Below, piece by piece: positions 8,882 through 17,057 of a stretch of 19,904 nt of DNA. Every line of letters begins with the position of its first letter. The first letter of the stretch is position 1. The position numbers and the translations under genes are program-made. The notes beneath the pieces are model-generated. The model did no database searches. It was not told the DNA's origin and saw only the letters and a list, made by a program, of their open reading frames with translations. This DNA is from JAEXOD01 sp937930275 (GTDB taxonomy: Bacteria; Bacteroidota; Ignavibacteria; Ignavibacteriales; Melioribacteraceae), in NCBI GenBank assembly GCA_036733965.1, contig DAIMZL010000061.1, positions 1-19,904 on the forward strand, read 5' to 3'.

Positions 8882-9256
8882 TTAATGATTGTGACCGTGT
8901 TCGTGGTCGTGATTGTGTTCAAAATCTTGATGTAAACTTTCGGTTATTTCAAAATAATCTCCCCACTTTTGTAATAGATCCCACGAGTATATTCCGTAAT
9001 CGTACCCGTCCTTCCATTTAATTGACATGGCATAACTGCCTACCAGCTCAATTTTTTCCACTTCATATTTACCGGGTTTATCGGGTTCTTTTGCCGGAGC
9101 CGGATAATGACGCCATAAAATAGTTTCTCCTTTGTTTTGAGCGTCCGGTGTTTCGTCGCGCAAAAATTTAAGAGGGATACTCTGTTCTCGTCCGTTATCC
9201 CAAACTATAGTTAATGATTCTTGTTTATTAAGTTTTATTTGTTTTGGCTTAGACAT
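8882..9256 (-). CDS. DUF971 (GBBH-like N-terminal) protein with histidine-rich C-terminal tail
   Basis: Small cytoplasmic-looking protein of 124 residues. Residues about 8-103 match the DUF971 / gamma-butyrobetaine-hydroxylase-like N-terminal domain (IVWDNGREQSIPLKFLRDETP, VGSYAMSIKWKDGYDYGIYSWDLL). This fold is found alone in many bacteria, often near Mrp/ApbC-type Fe-S carriers, but its role is not settled. The cysteines seen after LRD in zinc-binding relatives are replaced here (LRDETPDAQ). The last 12 residues, EHNHDHEHGHNH, hold six histidines and suggest Zn, Ni, Cu or Co binding. A clear ribosome site, AAAAGGA, lies 6 nt before the ATG and overlaps the SPFH stop region; the gap to that gene is 11 nt, so the two are surely co-transcribed. 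No signal peptide or membrane segment is visible. Family call is firm, function open. Confidence 0.87.
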   Translation of the reverse strand: MSKPKQIKLNKQESLTIVWDNGREQSIPLKFLRDETPDAQNKGETILWRHYPAPAKEPDKPGKYEVEKIELVGSYAMSIKWKDGYDYGIYSWDLLQKWGDYFEITESLHQDFEHNHDHEHGHNH

Positions 9257-9267
9257 CTTAATTCCTT

Positions 9268-10137
9268 TTAATTGTTTCCTAAAATTATCGGTAGTCCTTC
9301 TTTACCCGAACCAATTACAACAATTTTAGCGTTTTGCGAATTCGCAAGTTTTTCGGTTGCTTCAATTCCTTTCCATTTAAGCAGATTTTCGCTTATACCT
9401 TTTGCAACTATATCTTGAAAATCTGCAATACCGCGAGCTTCAATTCGTTTACGGTCAGCTTCTTGTTCTTCTTTTTTTAGAACAAAAAACATCCTTTTAC
9501 TTTCTTGTTCAGCTTTCAATTTCTCTTCTATAGATGCAGTTAAACCAGCAGGTAACATTATTTGACGCAGTGGGACTGCTTCTATTAAAATTCCGCGAGG
9601 TCTGACTAAACTTGAAAGCTCGTCTCTAATCTGTTTAGCAAGAATTTCTCGGCTTGCGGTATATAATGCTTGAGCATCAACTTTTGCGGTAACACCGCGC
9701 ACAACAGAACGGAATTGGGGAATAAGAATAACTTCGGCATAATTGGGTCCGACCGTTTTATAAATTTTAGACGCATTTTCCGGGTCTAAACTGTAAAGCA
9801 AGCTTATTTCAAGCTGAACGCTTAATCCTTCTTGCGACGGCACCGACATCATTTCTTTTAGCTCTTGCGTTTTTATGCTAAATTTAATTACTTCGGCAAG
9901 GGGGTTAACCATATTTACGCCGCTTTTAAGTGTGTTTGAACTTACATTACCTAAAAAATCAACAACTCCAACCGAACCGGCCGGTATTACGGTAAATATT
10001 TGTATTCCGGCTAAAATTAGTGCTATAATTGTTCCGGCTAATGCAAATCCAGATTCTTGGTTTTTTCCGCGTTTTTTTGCACTAATAAAAAATGTAAGCG
10101 ATACTATTGTAGCCAATAATGCTAATAGAAATAACAT
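9268..10137 (-). CDS. Prohibitin-like SPFH/band 7 membrane protein
   Basis: Membrane-anchored SPFH protein, 289 residues from the ATG at 10137. Two hydrophobic segments (about 1-19 and 32-51) flank a basic loop KKRGK; classic prohibitins have only one. The SPFH domain follows (about 52-205: VIPAGSVGVVDFLGNV, then LKSGVNMVNPLAEV, PQFRSVVRGVTAK, REILAKQIRDELSSLVRPRG, AVPLRQIMLP). A charged helical region (about 203-265) would support ring assembly. Prohibitins form large membrane rings that hold proteases and other proteins in place. A GTG at 10146 could add three residues, but AAAGG at 10146-10150 lies 8 nt before the ATG at 10137 and overlaps that GTG, so the ATG is favoured. Peptidase genes on both sides and the linked DUF971 gene suggest a link to envelope protein turnover (inference). 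Confidence 0.93.
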   Translation of the reverse strand: MLFLLALLATIVSLTFFISAKKRGKNQESGFALAGTIIALILAGIQIFTVIPAGSVGVVDFLGNVSSNTLKSGVNMVNPLAEVIKFSIKTQELKEMMSVPSQEGLSVQLEISLLYSLDPENASKIYKTVGPNYAEVILIPQFRSVVRGVTAKVDAQALYTASREILAKQIRDELSSLVRPRGILIEAVPLRQIMLPAGLTASIEEKLKAEQESKRMFFVLKKEEQEADRKRIEARGIADFQDIVAKGISENLLKWKGIEATEKLANSQNAKIVVIGSGKEGLPIILGNN

Positions 10138-10145
10138 ATTTTGCA

Positions 10146-10150
10146 CCTTT
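10146..10150 (-). promoter_or_regulatory. Ribosome-binding site fixing the SPFH start
   Basis: Minus-strand AAAGG lies 8 nt before the ATG at 10137. It overlaps the GTG at 10146, so that upstream codon would have no usable site of its own. This decides in favour of the ATG. Confidence 0.65.
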
Positions 10151-10229
10151 AAAAAAAATTGTTTTTAAATATAATTTAAAAGAGAATAAAATTAAATGTA
10201 TAAAGTAAATTTAATTTTGATTATTGAAA

Positions 10230-12122
10230 TTATTCTTTTCTGCCGCCAAGATTTTTGGCTAAAAAAGATTCCATTTTTTTATAAAACTCAATTCTATTGT
10301 TTTCATTTGTAAATCCGTGCCCCTCGTCTTTATAAACAATGTAAGAAACTTCATTTTTATTATTTCTAAGTTTTTCAACAAAACTATCAACTTCCGATAC
10401 TTTAATTTTGGGGTCATTTGCACCTTGTGCTATTAAAACATTAGCTTTAATTCTATCGGCTAAATCATACGGTGACGAGTTGCGTAGCATTATACTATCA
10501 TTAATCGGATTTCCCACCATTTTGTACATCATCTCTTTAAACGGTTCCCAATCGGGCGGTATAGATGAAATAAACGTAGTTAAATTGACCAATCCGCAGT
10601 AACTGACAGCACATTTATATAATTCGGGATATCTTATTACTCCCATTAATGCCGAGTAACCTCCAAACGAAAATCCGTAAATTCCTATTCTATCAGGGTC
10701 TGCAATACCTTGTTCAATTAACCACTTTGTACCGTCAGCAATATCGTCTTGCATTTTATTTCCCCATTGCTTAAAACCATCCAGAATAAATTTTTTCCCG
10801 TATCCTTTACTGCCTCTATAATTTACTTGTAAAACAGCATATCCTCTGTTACATAAAAATTGAACGTTATTATTATAACCCCATTCGTCTCGCAGCCATG
10901 GTCCCCCGTGCGGCATAACTATAACAGGTAAATTAACCGGTTTTATTTTTGGAGGTAACGACAAATACCCGTTTATGCTTTTCCCGTCTCTCGAAATAAA
11001 ACTTATCGGTTTCATTTCGGCCATGTTTTCGGGATCAATTTCCGAACTAATTTTTGAAAGTTCTGTTAATTTGTTTTTTGATTTTATGTATAAATAATAT
11101 TCTCCTACGCTTCTATCAGAAAACGTTTTTACAATAAATTTATCTTCGGCTTTATCTACGCTTTCAAATTCAAAATTTGAATTTTCAAGTACGTTTTTAA
11201 CTTCTTTAGCTGCTTTTAAGTATGTTTTATCAAAATATATTGTTTCGGGAAGTTGATTAATTAAACTAATTCCGATTAGTTTATTTGTATATGTAGAAAA
11301 CAAGACGTCTTTAATATCAACAAAGTTATTTTCGTACAATTTTTCTATTTCTTTATGCTCGTTAATATTGTACTTAATTAAAGCTAATTTATCGCGATTG
11401 ATATTTGATAAAGCGTAAATTTCATTTTCGTTTTGTGTAAAGGCAACCGGTTTAAAGTCGTCTTCAAATCCTGTGGCAATAAACATCTTAAAGGGGGCAC
11501 TTTCTGAAGGGCGGTAGTAGTAGCCGGTATTTACACCGTCAGTTGACGATACTATTTTTATGGTTTTATCATTGTTCGGCAAGAACCAAGTAATATTACC
11601 GTTGTTTTTTAATACTTGTTTTTGTTCACCGGTGTTAATGTTTAATAAATAAATATCATATGTTCGTTTATCAACTTTATTATCTGCAATTAATAATTCG
11701 TTATTGTTTGTTAACAAAGTACTTAGTAGGTAAATATTGCTATAAGAATTGCCTGCTAAATGCGAAGTCTGTTTTGTATAAATATCAACAACAAATAATT
11801 GGTAATTATCGTTACCTATTAAATCTAATCCATATACAATTTTATTATCGTTTACCCAAAAGTATTTACGAATATCACGAATTGTTGAATTGGTTATTTT
11901 AACGGTTCGGTCATTTTCCGTACTTTTAACAAAAATATTTAATTTACCGTTTACCGAAGCTAAATAAGAAATGTGTTTACCGTTCGGTGAAATTTGAAAA
12001 GATATTTTATCGGGGTTTTTAAAAAAATGTTCGGTTTTAATTAACGGTACTCTGTTAAAATCCGTATTGCAACCCCAAAAAATTGTAATGACGGCAATAA
12101 AAAAAATATTTACAAGTTTCAT
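10230..12122 (-). CDS. S9-family prolyl oligopeptidase-like serine peptidase, probable lipoprotein
   Basis: Serine peptidase of 630 residues related to dipeptidyl/acylaminoacyl peptidases, which cleave short peptides. The N-terminus is hydrophobic and ends IFWGC, with C18 as a possible lipidation site, so the protein is probably anchored in the envelope; the lipobox is not ideal. Residues about 30-380 look like a beta-propeller (ISPNGKHISYLASVNGKLNIFV, YFWVNDNKIVYG), which restricts substrate entry. The alpha/beta-hydrolase domain follows (PVIVMPHGGPWLRD, GYAVLQVNYRGSKGYG). The catalytic triad is complete: S485 in GFSFGGYSAL, D570 in GANDPK and H602 in DEGHGF. No clear ribosome site precedes the ATG. 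Gaps of 62 nt from rlmD and 92 nt to the SPFH gene leave room for an internal promoter, though I see no terminator in either gap. Confidence 0.94.
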   Translation of the reverse strand: MKLVNIFFIAVITIFWGCNTDFNRVPLIKTEHFFKNPDKISFQISPNGKHISYLASVNGKLNIFVKSTENDRTVKITNSTIRDIRKYFWVNDNKIVYGLDLIGNDNYQLFVVDIYTKQTSHLAGNSYSNIYLLSTLLTNNNELLIADNKVDKRTYDIYLLNINTGEQKQVLKNNGNITWFLPNNDKTIKIVSSTDGVNTGYYYRPSESAPFKMFIATGFEDDFKPVAFTQNENEIYALSNINRDKLALIKYNINEHKEIEKLYENNFVDIKDVLFSTYTNKLIGISLINQLPETIYFDKTYLKAAKEVKNVLENSNFEFESVDKAEDKFIVKTFSDRSVGEYYLYIKSKNKLTELSKISSEIDPENMAEMKPISFISRDGKSINGYLSLPPKIKPVNLPVIVMPHGGPWLRDEWGYNNNVQFLCNRGYAVLQVNYRGSKGYGKKFILDGFKQWGNKMQDDIADGTKWLIEQGIADPDRIGIYGFSFGGYSALMGVIRYPELYKCAVSYCGLVNLTTFISSIPPDWEPFKEMMYKMVGNPINDSIMLRNSSPYDLADRIKANVLIAQGANDPKIKVSEVDSFVEKLRNNKNEVSYIVYKDEGHGFTNENNRIEFYKKMESFLAKNLGGRKE

Positions 12123-12184
12123 CTAAAAACATCCGAAGAAATAATTAATGTATTAGACGTATAAAAACATATAAAGTTTTAGTT

Positions 12185-13609
12185 TTATTTTTCTAAAAGC
12201 GCAACATTTTCAATATGATAAGTGTGAGGAAACATATCAACCGGCTTTGCTTTAAGTAGTTTATAGCCCCCTTCTATCAATAGTTTTATATCTCTTGCTT
12301 GAGTTGCGGGATTGCAACTTACATATACTATTTTTTTAGGCGAAAGTTTTAGTATATCTTTTACAGTAGTAGGATTCATACCGCTTCTCGGAGGGTCTGC
12401 AATTATAATATCCGGATTTTCAGTATTGTTATTTTTAACTATTTCCAGAAATGATTTATTTAAATCGGCAGTAAATAATTTAACGTTATTAATATCATTT
12501 ATAGAAATATTTATTTCGCCGTCTTTAATTGCAGGTTCAACGGTTTCAAATCCGTAAACTTTATTTGCTTTATCAGAAACAAAAATAGAAATTGTACCTG
12601 CACCGCAATACAAATCGTAAACAATATCTGTGTCTTTAATATCTGCATACTCTTTTGCTGCCGAATACAACTTTTCGGCTTGTTTTGTGTTTGTCTGAAA
12701 AAAAGAGTTGGCACTAATTCTAAATTTATATCTGCCGATATAATCGTAATTCACACCGCTTCCGAAATAAATTTTTTCATAATCGCCAAAGGCAATTGAT
12801 GCTTTCTTTTTGCTAATATTATTTATAAAAGTTGTTACTTCCGGATAATTATTTATCAGCTTATTGCAATAATCTTGCATTAATTCATCATTTTCATCCG
12901 AAGTTACAAGATTAACCATTACATCTTTAGTGTTATAAGCAGTACGAATAACTAAATTTCTTAATAAACCTTCGTGAGTTTTTGTTGAGTATATAGAAAT
13001 GCCTTTATTTTTAAAATAATCACGTGTAAAATTTAATATATTATTGCTTAATTCCGATTGCAGAAAGCATTCTTTAATATCAAGTACTTTATCGTACATA
13101 TTTGGTAAATGCATGCCTAAAGCAAAATCACGGTCTTCTATATTAAGTTCGTCATTAATTTCTTCGGGGGTTAGCCAACGTTTAACCGCAAATGAGTATT
13201 CCATTTTATTGCGATAATAAAAATAGTTATCGGCTTTAACAATGTTTTCAAACTCAAAATTGTATAAACCGCCTAATCTTTCAAAAATATCTTTTACTTG
13301 AGCTTGTTTATAAATTGCCTGATTTTCATAAATCATATTTTGTTGTTTGCAGCCTCCGCAATATTTAGTGTAGCTGCATTTAGGTTCAGTTCTAACAGGC
13401 GAAGGGGTAATGATTGTTTTTAGGGAAGCTTCGGCATATGTTTTTTTATACTTTGTAATAACAACTTCCAAAGTATCACCCGGGTAACCGCCGTTAACAA
13501 AAATTACAAGTTTTTTATCTTCTGCTCCTTCAATGTTAATTTTGGCAATCCCTTTTCCTTCAAAAGCGTAATCGGTAATAGAAACCGTAAGTAAATCCCC
13601 TTTTTTCAA
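12185..13609 (-). CDS. rlmD: 23S rRNA (uracil-5-)-methyltransferase, RlmD/RumA type
   Basis: SAM-dependent RNA methyltransferase that makes 5-methyluridine, most likely at position 1939 of 23S rRNA (E. coli numbering). The 474 residues show an N-terminal TRAM domain (about 1-65), then [4Fe-4S] ligands C78, C84 and C87 (CSYTKYCGGC) with C181 (DIKEC) as the fourth. The methyltransferase domain has the SAM loop YDLYCGAGTISIF (331-343), ADPPRSGM (404-411), catalytic C432 in VSCNP and base E467 near the C-terminus. The start is TTG at 13607-13609, which directly abuts the TAA of the upstream gene. GGAGAA at 13615-13620 lies about 7 nt before it, and the encoded MKKGDLLTVSITDYAFEGKG is the usual family N-terminus. 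The iron-sulfur cysteines favour RumA/RlmD over TrmA; Gram-positive-type RlmCD dual specificity cannot be excluded by eye. Confidence 0.93.
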   Translation of the reverse strand: MKKGDLLTVSITDYAFEGKGIAKINIEGAEDKKLVIFVNGGYPGDTLEVVITKYKKTYAEASLKTIITPSPVRTEPKCSYTKYCGGCKQQNMIYENQAIYKQAQVKDIFERLGGLYNFEFENIVKADNYFYYRNKMEYSFAVKRWLTPEEINDELNIEDRDFALGMHLPNMYDKVLDIKECFLQSELSNNILNFTRDYFKNKGISIYSTKTHEGLLRNLVIRTAYNTKDVMVNLVTSDENDELMQDYCNKLINNYPEVTTFINNISKKKASIAFGDYEKIYFGSGVNYDYIGRYKFRISANSFFQTNTKQAEKLYSAAKEYADIKDTDIVYDLYCGAGTISIFVSDKANKVYGFETVEPAIKDGEINISINDINNVKLFTADLNKSFLEIVKNNNTENPDIIIADPPRSGMNPTTVKDILKLSPKKIVYVSCNPATQARDIKLLIEGGYKLLKAKPVDMFPHTYHIENVALLEK

Positions 13610-14311
13610 TTATTTTCTCCGTAATTCTAAAATTTTAAAGCCAATGTATTTAACAGCGTTAAATTTTATAAATAGATTTGATTCATGGCTTATACGTTTA
13701 AGTATTTTTTTATGGTAACTTTGTTCGTTTTCGTTTAACATTTCTTTGGATTGATTTAATTGGCGTTTACATTCAAAATAATAATCCATTAAAAGTTTAT
13801 CATGATTTTCTTGATACTTAACTTCAAAACCGATTTCTTCATAAAATTTAATAATTTGGTCTTCAAAAATAGGGTGTAGATCGGAATTATCCAATGCGTC
13901 TTGCATAAAAACCGGCAAATCGGTTTCTTTTGCGTAAATTTCTCCAATTAAAACTATACCGTCCGGTTTTGTAATACGTTTAAGTTCTTTTAATATTTTA
14001 CGCCTATTACCCGTAGAAACAGAAGCCTGTGCAAAAACAAAATCGAATGTCTCTTTATCAAAATCCGTAGTTGCGTAATCCATTATTCTTGTTTTTATTC
14101 TTGATTCTCCCTCTAATAGCAATTTGCTGCCTATAAGCGAATCAAAGTCGGGTACAATTAGTTCAATCTCGCTATTGTTAAGTTCTGCAAATTTAATTGC
14201 TATTAACTCGCTAAACGTACCGACTATAAGAATTTTTTTATCTTTTAAATTAAGATTTTCTAAGGCGTAATTTAATTGACTATTTAATCCGGGTAAAAAT
14301 ATTTTTTCCAT
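13610..14311 (-). CDS. Class I methyltransferase-like protein with degenerate SAM-binding loop
   Basis: Protein of 233 residues with a Rossmann-type methyltransferase layout. The first strand is KKILIVGTFSELIAIKFAEL (26-45), followed by an acidic second strand end (IELIVPDFDS), MDYATTDF near the usual adenine-contact region, then FDFVFAQASVSTGNRRKILKEL and KRITKPDGIVLIGEIY, typical of motifs III-V. The glycine-rich loop is reduced to VGTFSE, lacking the GxGxG pattern, so SAM binding is uncertain. The C-terminal third (about 140-233) is helical and charged, with no recognised signature. The gene lies 3 nt after the TolC-family gene and abuts rlmD, so it is co-transcribed with both. I do not recognise a specific substrate. 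Either a diverged small-molecule methyltransferase or a non-catalytic relative is possible. Confidence 0.8.
   Translation of the reverse strand: MEKIFLPGLNSQLNYALENLNLKDKKILIVGTFSELIAIKFAELNNSEIELIVPDFDSLIGSKLLLEGESRIKTRIMDYATTDFDKETFDFVFAQASVSTGNRRKILKELKRITKPDGIVLIGEIYAKETDLPVFMQDALDNSDLHPIFEDQIIKFYEEIGFEVKYQENHDKLLMDYYFECKRQLNQSKEMLNENEQSYHKKILKRISHESNLFIKFNAVKYIGFKILELRRK
13615..13620 (-). promoter_or_regulatory. Shine-Dalgarno site for the TTG start of rlmD
   Basis: Minus-strand GGAGAA lies inside the last codons of the upstream methyltransferase-like gene. About 7 nt separate it from the TTG start of rlmD. It is among the best ribosome sites in the window and supports the non-ATG start and translational coupling. 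Confidence 0.65.
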
Positions 14312-14314
14312 AAT

Positions 14315-15745
14315 TTAGTTCTTCTTTAATAAGTTTATAAATGCTTTTCGTTCCAAATCAGCTACCGCAATATTGTAGTCAATTAATGCGTTAAGGCTGT
14401 TTAATTTTGCGTCAGTTAAACGAAGCTGAATTTGTGATAGCTCGAAACCTGTAATAGTTCCGGATTTGAAACGTTCAACCGAAATTAAATAGCTTTTTTC
14501 TGCAACTTCAACAGATTTGCTTAAAACCTGCACTCGTGCTTTTGCGGAAATAATTCTATTGTAAGAAGTTGTAATTTCGTTAATAATTGATTGTTCTATG
14601 TTTGTTTTATTTAATTGTCTTAATTTATAACTTGCTTCTGCAGCTTCTGTTTCACGCGAGTTTTGTCCCCAATCCCATACAGGAACGTATAAAGTAAAAA
14701 CAACACTTCTTGTATCTGCAAAATTATTAAATATTCTATCAAATTCGGTATCGTTTTTATTAATTCCGTAATTAGCGGTTAATTCTGCTTTTATATTGTT
14801 TTTACTGTCAATTTCTTCTAAATTTAACTTACTAATATAAATATCGTTTTCGGCATTAACTATATCAGGTCTATTTTTTTTTGCACTTTCAACTGCTTCT
14901 TCTAAATTAATCGAAATATCCTCAAAAATCAATTCGGTTTGTATCTCAAAATCGTTAGAAAGCGGAATTCCTATTAAAAGTTTAAAGTTGTTTTTTTCCT
15001 CGTCAAAATTATTTGTAGAATTTAATAATTCATTTTTGGCAGTTGCCAAATCGACTTCTAATTGTAGTGCTTCTACTTCTGCAATAAGTCCCGCTTTAAA
15101 TTTATTTAACGCCGTTTCGTACGATATTTCTGTTTGTTTAACCTTTTCGGCAGTAATTTCCATGTTCTTTTTAGATTGATACAATCTATAAAAACTTGAA
15201 GTTACTCTGTAAATTATATCTCTTTCTGTTTGTGTATAGTTTCTTTTGGCTTGGTCCAAATTAATTTCGGCTTTCTCTAAATTCGCTTTTTGCGAGTTAA
15301 AGGTAAATAAGGGCTGTCTTAAACGTAAGCTTACGTTTGAAAAGTAATCACGTGTTTTTGGCGTGTTATCGCTAAACTGATCCCGTCCAAAAATTGAACC
15401 GACAATTGAAAAAGTGCCGTTTGTAAAAATGATTGGCTGATTTATAGATAGACGACCTTCAATAGTTGTATAACCGACTGAATAAAATTGGTCGCTGCCG
15501 GTTATTGTATTAAATTTGCTTGAAAGACTTCTGTTATAATTAGGTAAATCAAATTCCAAATCAATTGAAGATAAAAGCCCAAGCTTTACAGCCTCTAATG
15601 ATTTTTCCGAATTTTCTAAATTATATCTGGCAGATTTAACATTGTAACTTTCTTTTAATGCGATTTTTAAAGCGCCTTCTAAAGTTAAAATTTCTTGTGC
15701 ATTAATTATTGAACTTAGTATTAGTAACAAAAGTATTTTTTTCAT
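14315..15745 (-). CDS. TolC-family outer membrane efflux protein
   Basis: Outer-membrane channel subunit of a tripartite export system. From the ATG at 15745 the protein has 476 residues with a signal peptide MKKILLLLILSSIINAQ. Two homologous helical halves follow, each with the OEP pattern: LTLEGALKIALKESYNVKSA and the long helices with LEKAEINLDQAKRNYTQTER in the first; LEEAVESAKKNRPDIVNAEN and the VEVAEKSYLISVERFKSG repeat in the second. Beta-strand segments such as LRLRQPLF and VVFTLYVPVWDWGQNSRE would form the barrel. An ATG at 15766 would overlap the permease stop by 8 nt and add seven residues. I prefer 15745 because the signal peptide starts cleanly there, but neither has a good ribosome site. 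Position next to adaptor and permease genes supports a shared export complex. Confidence 0.93.
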   Translation of the reverse strand: MKKILLLLILSSIINAQEILTLEGALKIALKESYNVKSARYNLENSEKSLEAVKLGLLSSIDLEFDLPNYNRSLSSKFNTITGSDQFYSVGYTTIEGRLSINQPIIFTNGTFSIVGSIFGRDQFSDNTPKTRDYFSNVSLRLRQPLFTFNSQKANLEKAEINLDQAKRNYTQTERDIIYRVTSSFYRLYQSKKNMEITAEKVKQTEISYETALNKFKAGLIAEVEALQLEVDLATAKNELLNSTNNFDEEKNNFKLLIGIPLSNDFEIQTELIFEDISINLEEAVESAKKNRPDIVNAENDIYISKLNLEEIDSKNNIKAELTANYGINKNDTEFDRIFNNFADTRSVVFTLYVPVWDWGQNSRETEAAEASYKLRQLNKTNIEQSIINEITTSYNRIISAKARVQVLSKSVEVAEKSYLISVERFKSGTITGFELSQIQLRLTDAKLNSLNALIDYNIAVADLERKAFINLLKKN

Positions 15746-15758
15746 AATCAAGTTGTAT

Positions 15759-17057
15759 TTATTCATATCTTAGTGCTTCAATCGGGTCTTTATCCGCAGC
15801 TTTTTTTGCGGGGTATATTCCAAATATTAAACCAACGCAAACCGAAACGGTAAAAGCTAAAATAACGGAAAAAGGAGTAATAACGGTTCGCCACTCGGCA
15901 TAACTTGTAATTATTCCGGTAATTACATAACCGGTAATAATTCCTATTAAGCCGCCAATAACGCTAATTACAACGGCTTCGTATATAAACTGTTCCAAAA
16001 CATCTTGTTTAGTTGCACCTATTGCACGTCTAATTCCAATTTCTTTTGTCCTTTCCAAAATATTGGCAAGCATAATATTCATTATACCGATACCTCCTAC
16101 AAGAAGTGAAATTCCGGCAATTGCCCCCATTACTACGTTAAAAATTATTTGTGTTTTTTGTTTCTGCTCTAAAAGCTGTTCTGGGATAATTACTTCATAA
16201 TCTTTTACGCCGTAGTGCTTACGGCTTAAAATTTTTTCAATTAAAGCAGCAGTTTCTCTAATAGGTTTGTTTTCTTTAACTTTAACCGTAAGCTGATCAA
16301 TCGGTTTTCTATCGGCAATATTAACCGATTGGTCACCCATTCCCCAATAAACCACAAACATTCCCCCTTGTTGGTTTTCTGCGGGTTTTTCAAGTTTATA
16401 ATTCATTGTTGTTAGCGGAATGTAAATGTCATCGTTAAAATTTCTAAAACCAAGTTTTTCGCCGCTTGAACTGCTAACATTTTTTTTGTTTAACACGCCT
16501 ATTATTCTAAACCACTCAGTACCTATTTTAATTTTTTTATTAATCGGAGTTTCAAATTTAAAAAGTCTTTCTTTTATTCCGTTACCTATAACACATACGG
16601 ATGCGTAATTTGCAAGATGAGTTTCGTTAAAAAACACACCTTCTTCAGTCGAACTGTTAAAAGTGTTCGGATAATTTTGATATGTTCCTATAATATTGGT
16701 TTCGGCAAATTCTGATTTATACATCACTTTAACTTTAAATTCGCGTTGTGGCGTAACGGCTTCAACAAAAGGATTAATTTTAAGAATAGAACCGGCATCA
16801 TTTAAATTAAGCCCCGGTGAAAAAGTGTTTTTCTCTTTTATATCGTTTGGCGATTTCTCAATTTTTTTTATTAAAATATTATTTGTACCTAAAAGCTCAA
16901 TCTGTTCTAATGTTTCTTGGCGAGCACCTTCTCCGATTGATAACATGGCAATTACTGCCCCCACACCAAAAATAATTCCGAGCATTGTTAAAGCCGTTCT
17001 AAGCATATTGGCTTTTAGCTCGGCTATTCCTATTTTAAAATTTTCTATTTTGTTCAT
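15759..17057 (-). CDS. MacB-like FtsX-family ABC transporter permease (no ATPase domain)
   Basis: Inner-membrane permease of 432 residues. It begins with a short cytoplasmic helix and the first membrane helix (about 21-41, TALTMLGIIFGVGAVIAMLS), then a large MacB-type periplasmic core domain (about 45-300). Three more membrane helices lie at about 307-330, 355-385 and 396-416, with the conserved cytoplasmic ERTKEIGIRRAIGATKQDVL between the second and third. The C-terminus IYPAKKAADKDPIEALRYE is typical. Members of this type use ATP-driven motion of the periplasmic domain to push substrates through an adaptor and TolC. E. coli MacB carries its ATPase at the N-terminus; here it is absent, and no ATPase gene is present in the operon. 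The start overlaps the adaptor stop by 4 nt (ATGA). Substrate unknown: drugs, lipids, peptides or polysaccharide are all possible. Confidence 0.93.
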   Translation of the reverse strand: MNKIENFKIGIAELKANMLRTALTMLGIIFGVGAVIAMLSIGEGARQETLEQIELLGTNNILIKKIEKSPNDIKEKNTFSPGLNLNDAGSILKINPFVEAVTPQREFKVKVMYKSEFAETNIIGTYQNYPNTFNSSTEEGVFFNETHLANYASVCVIGNGIKERLFKFETPINKKIKIGTEWFRIIGVLNKKNVSSSSGEKLGFRNFNDDIYIPLTTMNYKLEKPAENQQGGMFVVYWGMGDQSVNIADRKPIDQLTVKVKENKPIRETAALIEKILSRKHYGVKDYEVIIPEQLLEQKQKTQIIFNVVMGAIAGISLLVGGIGIMNIMLANILERTKEIGIRRAIGATKQDVLEQFIYEAVVISVIGGLIGIITGYVITGIITSYAEWRTVITPFSVILAFTVSVCVGLIFGIYPAKKAADKDPIEALRYE

